Shown: piece after piece, positions 56,044 through 64,000 of the stretch
How positions within the stretch are numbered: the stretch's first letter is position 1
Layout of the letters: each line of letters begins with the position of its first letter
Assembly: GCF_036884655.1 (NCBI RefSeq)
Contig: NC_088345.1
Span: forward strand, 26,515,501-26,579,500
Reading direction: 5' to 3'
DNA: 64,000 bases
Origin: Musa acuminata AAA Group
Lineage: Eukaryota > Streptophyta > Magnoliopsida > Zingiberales > Musaceae
Notes under the pieces: model-generated
Told to the model about the DNA's origin: nothing
Database searches by the model: none
The model's input: only the letters and a program-made list of their open reading frames with translations
Translations under genes and position numbers: made by a program

Positions 56044-57568
56044 TGTTGAATCTCGGATTTTGATGATGAAACTAATTGATTGTGTTTATATGTTTAACTG
56101 CATTTTGAGTGATGCAGGTCTACTCGATCAGGATTAGACAGTTAACGCAGGAGGAATTGATGTTGCGCCGGAGGAGATCACGTTAGGATATTGGATGGCA
56201 GAAGGCTTCGGACATCGGGTATCAAGCCAAGAGCGGAATTGCGCCAAGGATATCAGGGTTGCAGAGGTCAACCGTCGATTGGGCAACAAGCCGCAAGAGA
56301 GGACGATGCGCTGACGAATCGGACGAAGCGCCAACCAATGACGTGCCGGGCAACAGAATGTCAATTTGCATTGTAATAATTGTCTAGATCGAAGTAGAGT
56401 TTTGGCTTGTGTGTGCAGGATTAACTATGATAACGATGAAGACATAAAGCAAAACAAAGTGTCGGAGTCAATCGCGAAGGATTTGTTGCGAGTTTGAGAG
56501 TTCGACGGAAGTCCGAAGGTTCATCGGGAATGCTGTCGGAACTAGCCGAGAATGAGTAGGGAGCTTGCCGAAGGGTTTTTCGGAAGCTCGCTAGAAGGTT
56601 CGTTGGAAGTTCGCGGAGCTCGCCGAGAAAGATCGGAGCTTGTCGAAGAAGCTCATTGGAACTCACCAAGATCAAATCGTGAAGTCTAGGAGCTTGCCGG
56701 GAGTCCGCAGAATGGTTTCCGAGAGTTCGTCGGAAGACCGCCAGAAGTTCGCCGAAAGCTCACCGGAAAAAGTCTTGACTTACGGACTTTGTAATAGCTT
56801 AGGAAATGTCTTTAAATTCATAGTTAGCACGTTAATTAGGGTTAGGATTAGGTGTTAATCCTATAACCCAAGTAGGGGTCAATTAGGCCCGAGTTCGGAC
56901 TGGTTTGGGCCAAGTTTGGAGCCCAACCAGTGAGCTGAAATAGTGTAGGCGGTGGCACCGCCCAGCACCCGAGAGGTCGGGCGGTGGCACCGCCAGCCTC
57001 GAAAACCCAAGAGAATTCAAAATTTGGAGCCCAAATTTGAATCCTCTTGGGGCCTATAAATACTCCTCAATTCTCAGCTGAGATTACAACTTTTGCGAAG
57101 CAAGAGATTGAGATAAAAGTCTTAGCAAACCCTTTAGCAAGTTTTTGTTTTCAATAGCTTGAGTGTTCACCTCCCTCTTTCTCTTTGAAAATTTGTAAGA
57201 GTGTGAACCACTTGTAAAAGGTTGTAAGAGGGGTATTTGTCCTTCTCCTTCAAAGTGATTTGCTAGTGGAAGTTGGGAGCCTCTTCGAAGAAGGCTTCGC
57301 AAGTAGATGTAGGTCATTTTGACCGAACCACTTTAAATTGGTGTGTTCTCTGGTTTGCATTTACTTATTGCTATTTACCTTACTACAAATCTTCATATGT
57401 GCTTTACTTCCTCATTACTTTTGCTGCACACCTTTACGAACATGCTTTCAAGATAAGCACTTCCGAGTTTGGTTTTTTATCGTACGAAAGATTTTTCCAA
57501 AACCGAAGTTTTAATCCGCTGCACTAATTCACCCCCCCCCCCCTCTTAGTGCCGCTCCGATCCTAACA
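56044..57568 (+). repeat. E4 5' LTR
   Basis: 1525 bp, TGTTGAATCTCGG...CTCCGATCCTAACA. TATA at 57055-57062, C-run near 57531-57543, GGCGGTGGCACCGCC repeats around 56950-56990. Has no 18-bp minisatellite, so it belongs to the shorter LTR subtype shared with E5, E7 and element A. Confidence 0.85.
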
Positions 57569-57618
57569 ATTGGTATTAGAGCCACGGTTTTCTACTTTGG
57601 TTTAACACCCAAATAGAA

Positions 57619-58560
57619 ATGGCTCTTTACGGCTTTCAAGAGGGTCACTCTCTCATTCGTCCTCCCTTTTTCAATGGGACGGACTACACTTATTGGAAAA
57701 CTCGAATGAGAGTTTTCTTACTTTCTTTGGATTTGAATTTATGGCACATAGTCGAAAATGGATTTGAAATGTCTTCTCTTCCAATGAACCATTGGAATGA
57801 TTTGGAGAAGAAAATATTTTCTTTAAACGCAAAGGCTATGAATGCCTTATTTTGTGCTTTGGACAAAAATGAGTTCAATCGGATTTCTACATGCGAAACA
57901 GCTTTTGATATTTGGCGAACACTTGAAATCACGCACGAAGGAACTAGTAGAGTCACAAACTCGAAAGTTAACATTTTATTGCATGATTTTGAGCTTTTTC
58001 GAATGCAACCAAGTGAGACTATAGGCGACATGTACACCCGTTTCACGGATGTCGTCAATAATCTAAGAGTTCTTGGTAAATCTTTTTCGAATTTTGATCT
58101 CGTAAGCAAGATCTTAAGATCCCTTCCAAAAAGGTGGGATCCTAAATTAACCGCAATATAAGAAACAAAAGATTTAAATATTTTTCCACTTGAAGAACTA
58201 ATTGGTTCGTTGATGACATATGAAATGGTGCACAATATACATGATGAACATGATGAACAAAATCACCTTCCAAAGAACAGGAAGGATTTGGAACTCTGGA
58301 CAAATGAATACCACTTGAGCAATGACTCAAGTGATGAGGACAATGATGATATTGAACTTCGAACATTAAATCTTAATAAGTTTATTAAACAAAAATCTAA
58401 AATAAACAATGAACTTGAATGAAGGAAGAGGCCAAAGAAGAGGAAGGCAACCAAGGATGAATCAAAAACTTCCAAAAGTGAAACGACGAATTGGGCTTTG
58501 ACAAGCTTCGACTACAGGGTAAGTAACTCAACTCTCTTGAATTATTTTGAAATTACATAA
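57619..58560 (+). pseudogene. E4 gag relic (shortened type)
   Basis: Open for 180 codons (GFQEGHSLIRPPFFNGTDY, NALFCALDKNEFNRIS, FDIWRTLEITHEGTSRV, YTRFTDVVNNLRVLGKSFSN), then TAA at 58159-58161 and TGA near 58420. Beyond these the frame continues through EELIGSLMTYEMVHN, LPKNRKDLELW, and SNSTLLNYFEIT. No Cys/His knuckle; the segment KRPKKRKATKDESKTSK takes its place. Ends with the shared YFEIT. Confidence 0.85.
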
Positions 58561-59217
58561 TACTTTTCATGAGTTATTTTTAATTTAGTTTAGAATTAAT
58601 TACATGAAAATAAAAAAATTAGAAATCATGCTTATCATTCTAATAATTTTGAAAATAATCATGAAAATTGTATGTTTATGATAAACAAAATGATTTTGAT
58701 TAAAAATGCCTTATGAAATATGATATCATGCTTAATAAATTTATTTTTTTGAAGCTATGCATGATGATGATGAGTTTGGGTAATTTATAGTTTATTGATT
58801 ATTGATGATTTCCATAATAATCTTTTACGATTTATGGATTATTGATTTATACCATGATAAAAGTGGCTTTAAAAAATAATGTATGTTTTGATTTGACATA
58901 AATGAAATAGGCATGCTTATATGAAATAGTGAAGTGTCATACTTGACAATTGTATACTTAATGATGCATAAAGTTGTAATAAAAATATTAATATCTTAAT
59001 ACTATGATTTGACGATTTTATGCATGATATTGTAAAGTTATATATAACGATGCATAATGATGAAATTGTGTAATAAAAATATTAAACATTTTGAAACCAT
59101 GTTTTAGTGTCATGCATATTGATCATGCTTAATAAATCTCAAAATTATGCATGATGAATCTTACGATTATGGATTATTGATTTTTACCATAATGAAAGTA
59201 CCTTATTAATCTTTGGA
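58561..59217 (+). other. E4 AT-rich non-coding region, truncated
   Basis: Resembles the start of the E5 and E7 non-coding region (poly-A/T with 'atgcataatgatg' and 'ttatggattattgat' repeats). No gene. Confidence 0.65.
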
Positions 59218-60549
59218 CATCGTGATAACCGAACAGACTGGTGTGCTATATACCTATTCATATGATGGATGCAGCTAGTCTCATAATTGCTCGTGTAGGG
59301 ACACTAGGGATATAGTACAAGTGCTCATTGGAGAATGAATTCACTAATTGATCCACTTACGGAATGCTGGATGGTTGATGATGCCTTATTGTCAAACAGT
59401 AATTCCGTAGTCCTAGTAGTATATCTGGTCCTTAAACTTGAGACATCAAGGATGTCTTGTATGAGTGCTCCACTCTTTGATACCAGACTTATAGGTTTGG
59501 TTGTCCCAGATCTAGTACAACTAGTCATTGGGAGTGGTAGTCGACCTTACGAGGGCTATTGAGTGTCGATAGAGGATCATCCACTCTCGGCGTCATGAGA
59601 GGAATATCTCATGTGTTATTGCTCAAACAAATCCCTAGCCAGGGTCATTCGGGTTGAGAGAGAAAGAGTTCTCTGGGAGAATCCGATTAGAGCGAGACTC
59701 AAGTATAAACCGTATGGGTCTGACAACACCATGCTCGATATATGGTCTCTGAGATATTAGATGGATGAGGGACTATAGGTACACAGTAACTGAGAACAGA
59801 CAGTTCCAATAGATTGGATTTCCCTATATCATCTGGGGACTACGGCATAGTGGCCTAGTACATCCATAGTCAATGAGTCTAGTGAATTATTACAGAGATA
59901 ATAATTCATTGAGTTAGAAGGAGTTCTGACAGGTACGACTCACGGCCAGCTCGATATTGGTCCTAAAGGGTCACACACATATGATAGGCATTGCGATGAG
60001 TAGAGGTTCGGATATGAGATATCTGATGGAGCCCTTGTCATATTGGATATCCAATATGCCCCTGAATTATTGGATCTCATGGACGAGATCCAATAAGAGC
60101 CCATGAGAGATTATTGGATAGAGATCCACTAATCTAAAAGGCTTAGGTTATTAGATGCATCCAATACCCACTAGGGGAGGATCCATTAGGGTTTGACAAG
60201 GGACCTCTATAAATAGGAGGGATTCAGAGCCTCATAGGCTAGAGCCTTTGCTTGCCTCTCCTATTCTCCTTCCCCCTCTCCATCTCAAAGCAGGCTTGGA
60301 GTTTTGAAGAGTGTCGTCGCTAGAGAGGAGGACGCTGGACCTCCCTCACCCTCTCCTAATGATCTGCAAGGAAATAGGGATATACGATCTCCCTAGGTAA
60401 CAAAATCTACTCTATATGCAGTTTTTTCATTTTCACAGATTTTGCGCACCAATCTTCGCATGACGACGAACATCTCTTTGGGAATCAGGGATTTTGTTTT
60501 CTTGTTCTTCCGTTACGCATGTGATGTCGCCCCCAAAGATTTCCTAACA
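59218..60549 (+). mobile_element. F2-family LTR, 5'-truncated
   Basis: Collinear with 8690-9279 plus 13437-14195 and reverse-complementary to 6599-8000. Lacks the first 210 bp or so. TATA region CTCTATAAATAGGAGGG at about 60206-60222. Ends GATTTCCTAACA at 60549. No internal element region is attached on either side. Confidence 0.75.
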
Positions 60550-61279
60550 CATGTATGGACTGTGTTGGGCCCAATGAATGGCCCAAATATTGACTTAATA
60601 GGTGGCACCATCGTGACACGATCTCCAAGACTATGTTAGGCGGTGGTACCACTAGTCTGGGTGGTGGTACCACCCAGACACAATCTTCAAGAGACTATCA
60701 GGTGATGGTACCGCCCATACCCGAGAAACCTAAGATGAGACATTTTTAGGCTTCAAGTTTGAATTAACTTGAAGCCTATAAATACCCCTCTAATCCCAGG
60801 TTAAAATACATAAGAATTGAGACTGAAAAAGAAAGAAACGTTGTTGCAATCTTGTGTGAACTCCTCTCAAAAGTTCTAAGTGTTAGAATAGTTTAAGAGA
60901 GGAGTAAGTGGGGGTATAAGGGTTATCTCCTAAACCTGGTAAAAGGAAAAAGAGCTGTAAAAGGTGGTTGGTCTTCGCTTATTGAAGGAAGACTGATAGT
61001 AGATGCCAGTAGCCTCGACGGAAGAGGAATTGGTTGAGTGGATGTAGGTTATGACGACCGAACCACTATAAACTCGTTTTGCATTTCTATTTGTGTAATT
61101 TACCTTTACTACAAACTTGCTTTACATCCACTATGCTCTTCCGTGCGCTTTCAATTTTAAGTATCTTTCCAAAATCGGCTTTAATCGAACGAGAAATTTC
61201 GAACCAATGTAATTTTTACTACTACACTAATTCACCCCCGCACCCCTCCCCCCCTCTTAATGCTGACTCATTCCTAATA
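60550..61279 (+). repeat. E5 5' LTR, 5'-truncated
   Basis: Starts amid GGCGGTGGTACCAC repeats; TATA at 60777-60784; leader motifs; short C-runs; ends ATTCCTAATA. Upstream part missing where the F2 LTR stands. Confidence 0.75.
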
Positions 61280-61330
61280 GTTGATATTAGAGCCACGTTT
61301 TTTATCATTTGGTTTAACACCCAAAGAGAA

Positions 61331-62296
61331 ATGGCTCTTTTTGGCTTTCAAGAGGGTCACTCCCTTATTCGTCCTCCCATATTCAATGGAACAGACTACA
61401 CATATTGGAAAACTCAAATAAGAGTTTTCTTGCTTTCGTTAAATCTCAATTTATGGAATATAATCGAATTTGGTTTTCAAAAGTCTTCTCTTCCAATGAA
61501 CGATTAGAATGAGTTCGAGAAGAAGACTTTTTCTTTAAATGCAAAGGCTAGGAATGCCTTATTTTGCGCCCTAGATAAAAATGAATTCAATCGAATTTCT
61601 ATGTGCGAAATGACTTTCGATATTTGGTACACTCTTGAAATCACACATGAAGGCACGAATAGAGTTAAAGAGTCTAAAGTCAATCTTTTAATATATGATT
61701 TTGAACTTTTTTGAATGAAGCAAAGCGAAACCATTGTTGACATGTACACCCATTTTATAGATGTAGTCAATAGCTTAAAAGCTCTTGGTAAAAGTTTTTT
61801 GAACCTTGAACTTGTGAACAAAATTTTACAATCTCTTACTAAAAATTGAGATTCTAAAGTAACGGTCATTCAAGAGGCCAAGGATTTAAACAACTTTCCT
61901 CACGAAGAATTTATCGATTCATTTTTGATATATGAAATGACTTATAATGCTCATAAAGAGCTTAAAAATAACCTTCCAATGAACAGGAAGGATTTGACAC
62001 TTCGAACAATAGAATACTACTTGAGTGATGACTCAAGTGATGATGATGATGACCTTGAACTCTTAATGTTTTAGAAGTTCATGAAATAAGAATTAAAGAA
62101 CAAAAATAAACTTAAAAAGAACACAACTACTTGTCATAAATGCAAGAAGAGGGAAGTACCTTGGGATGAATCGAGCTCATCCAATGGTGAGAAACAAACC
62201 GATGAAGATGAAACAACAAACTTTGCTTTGATGACTCTCGACAATAAGATAAACAACTCAAATGAAACTCCTTTACTATATTTTGAAATTATATGA
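61331..62296 (+). pseudogene. E5 gag relic (shortened type)
   Basis: Start ATG retained (MALFGFQEGHSLIRPP). In-frame stops at about 61505, 61712, 61847 and two near 62072-62090, but one continuous frame otherwise. Keeps the first half of a zinc knuckle, TTTCHKCKK, then jumps to REVPWDESSSSNGEK where E2 continues PGHYKSDC. Ends TPLLYFEII. Confidence 0.85.
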
Positions 62297-63979
62297 TGTA
62301 TTTCATGAGTTGTTCTTAAATTAGTTTAAAAAAATTATTTATAATTTGTTTTTAGTTGTATGATAAAAATAAAAATAAAAATTAAGGAATCATGCTTATC
62401 CTTCTAGTAATTTTGAAAATGTTAATTCTATGCATGTTTTAAGAAGTAATAATGTATATCTTAATGATTTTCATATTGCCTTCCAATTATAAATAATAAT
62501 GCATGGCTTTTGTATGACATACTAAGCATAAAATGTTAGATTCACCTAGAAAGAAAAATGCATGACAACAACAAACAAAATAATTTTGATGGAAAATGCT
62601 TTATGTTTGATGAAATCAATTTCGATGATTTAATGATGCATAATAATGTAATTATGTAATGAAAATATTAAAAGTTTTGGTACAATGCTTGGTGATTTTA
62701 TATTATGCATGAGATTTAGAAATGATGCATGATGATTTTTATGATTTATGCCTTATTGATCTTTATCATAATAAATCTTGCACTTTTGATTTTAAAAGTT
62801 GATGCATGTTTTTATTGGGCATGCTTGTAAGAAATTAAATCACTTAAATTAAAACAACTATAAAGAGAAAAATATTTTTCTTGAAAATTATTTTTCTCTA
62901 TTGATTTTGATGAATCTATTTGATCATTTTTATGAATCTCTTAAAAGTGACTTTGGTGATTTGACAAGTTGAATGAGTTGAAGATCAATGATGATTTTTC
63001 TCTTGATTATAACTTGTGATATTTTTTTTATATGAATCATCATCTTGATTTTGAACTCCTATGTTTCTTCTTACCATTTATCTAAAAATAAGAGATTATT
63101 GAATCTATCTATGTCCTTTTCTTTATGAATCTCTTGAAAATAATTTTGATTTTATGATTTGAATTTGAATGAGCTTTATCTTGACTTTTTGAGATTTATA
63201 ACTTAAGATTTTTTTTGCATGAATCAAGATATTATATCATGAATTCTTTAAATGATGAATGTTTGGTATCATGATCAAAATGTTGATAAATGCTTAAAAA
63301 ATTTAATGTCTTGAGTATTATGTATGATATGCCCATAGTGATAATTTATTTTTGGTATCATGCATAAAGTAAGGATGAAATTTAAGGTTTTCAAATTGTG
63401 CATGTTTTAATTTGAAACTATAATGATGCACAAACATATTGAAATAAGATTGATACTTTACCTTTGTCATAAATAAAAAATTATTGTAAAGGAAAAAAGA
63501 ATTACAAAATTATATTATTCCCTTCTTTTTTACAATGACAAAGGGGGAGAAAATTTGATAGCTTGCACTTCTCAAAAGAGAAGAAAGAACATGCTATCTT
63601 GAACGTCACCAAAAATTGCTAGCTTACCTATCTTAAGAAGCAAAAATGCAAACTTACAAAATTTACAATCTTGCACATCTTTAAAATTAATTATGATTTA
63701 GTGATTATGCATGTTATAAGTTGGTGAACAAATTTGCTAGCTTGCATGATGATAAAACTGGAGATTATATTTATTTTGTAATGATTTGAACTTGTATGTC
63801 TAAAAACTTGATAGTTGCACTTCTCCTTTTTCTTGATGACAAAGGGGGAGAAGTATGATGTTATGCATAAGTTTATGATAACATGTTGCTTGGATTTTTG
63901 AATCCAAGAGTTCTATCAAATTGGCATATTGATAGGGGGAGTTTGTTTAAACTTCGTCATCAATTGGTTGTCATCATAA
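62297..63979 (+). other. E5 AT-rich non-coding region
   Basis: No gene. 63540-63800 is the motif array (GCTAGCTT, CTTGCACATCT, AGAAGCAAAA), followed by GACAAAGGGGGAGAAG at about 63838 and ATAGGGGGAGTTTG at about 63931. Layout matches E1 and E7. Confidence 0.75.
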
Positions 63980-63992
63980 AAAAGGGGGAGAT
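63980..63992 (+). promoter_or_regulatory. E5 polypurine tract and start of 3' LTR
   Basis: AAAAGGGGGAGAT, then TATTAAAT (decayed TGTTGAAT) at 63993-64000. Confidence 0.8.
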
Positions 63993-64000
63993 TATTAAAT

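Larger units (their letters stand above)
56044..59217 (+). mobile_element. E4: gag-only Sirevirus-like element, 3'-truncated
   Basis: 5' LTR, primer site (57571-57582, TGGTATTAGAGC with one change), gag relic (57619-58560), and 650 bp of AT-rich DNA (58561-59217) before the sequence breaks off into a truncated F2 LTR. No pol. Probable target site CTTGC (56039-56043); partner not found in the window. Confidence 0.8.
60550..64000 (+). mobile_element. E5: decayed gag-only Sirevirus-like element, runs off window
   Basis: Truncated 5' LTR, weak primer site (61282-61293, TGATATTAGAGC), gag relic, 1.7 kb AT-rich non-coding DNA, PPT (63980-63992) and the first 8 bases of a 3' LTR. No pol. Confidence 0.8.

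Noticed and set aside
59218..60549. Host gene in the non-Sirevirus stretch
   Set aside because: It is homologous to the F2 LTR copies at 6599-8216 and 8471-14195.

Overview
This is nuclear DNA from a flowering plant, built almost entirely of nested LTR retrotransposons. I find no host protein-coding gene, rRNA, tRNA or CRISPR array. Reasons for a plant: tRNA-iMet-type primer sites (TGGTATCAGAGC), Ty1/copia Gag-Pol proteins of the Sirevirus (SIRE/Maximus) type, very long LTRs, 5-bp target duplications, and islands that look like plant mitochondrial intergenic DNA. A TE-rich monocot is my guess, but species cannot be fixed by reading alone.

Layout. 1-5.9 kb: the end of a young Sirevirus-type LTR sits in an older LTR, whose gag relic is split by a 3.8-kb Ty3/gypsy-like solo LTR. 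5.9-14.6 kb: a second LTR family (called F2) is present as two inverted copies; one copy holds a 4.2-kb solo LTR, and an old Sirevirus-like LTR remnant surrounds it. 14.6-17.3, 38.8-39.2 and 44.2-45.0 kb: mitochondrial-like islands that form the oldest visible layer. 17.3-38.8 kb: an old short-LTR copia element on the minus strand, cut twice within its RNase H region by two minus-strand Sirevirus-type elements. E1 (17788-26471) has 2366-bp LTRs and an intact gag but no pol. E2 (26641-36219) has gag and pol but carries a frameshift and an RNase H deletion. 39.2-44.2 kb: E7, an older gag-only element on the plus strand. 45.0-56.0 kb: a minus-strand LTR split by E3 (45680-55277), a full-length plus-strand gag-pol element with two nonsense codons. 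56.0-64.0 kb: two more decayed gag-only elements (E4, E5) with a truncated F2 LTR between them; the window ends at the start of E5's 3' LTR.

How they work together. E2 and E3 represent the autonomous type: Gag, protease, integrase, RT and RNase H in one frame, with an amber codon at the gag/pol border. E1, E4, E5 and E7 share a shortened Gag that stops before the coiled coil, lacks an intact CCHC knuckle, and is followed by long AT-rich non-coding DNA. E1 shares the LTR architecture of E2/E3: palindrome array, 18-bp palindrome, TATA box, 18-bp minisatellite, C-run. The simplest reading is a gag-only non-autonomous lineage mobilised in trans by the autonomous one. That lineage, and the shared LTR control architecture, are the most interesting content of the window.
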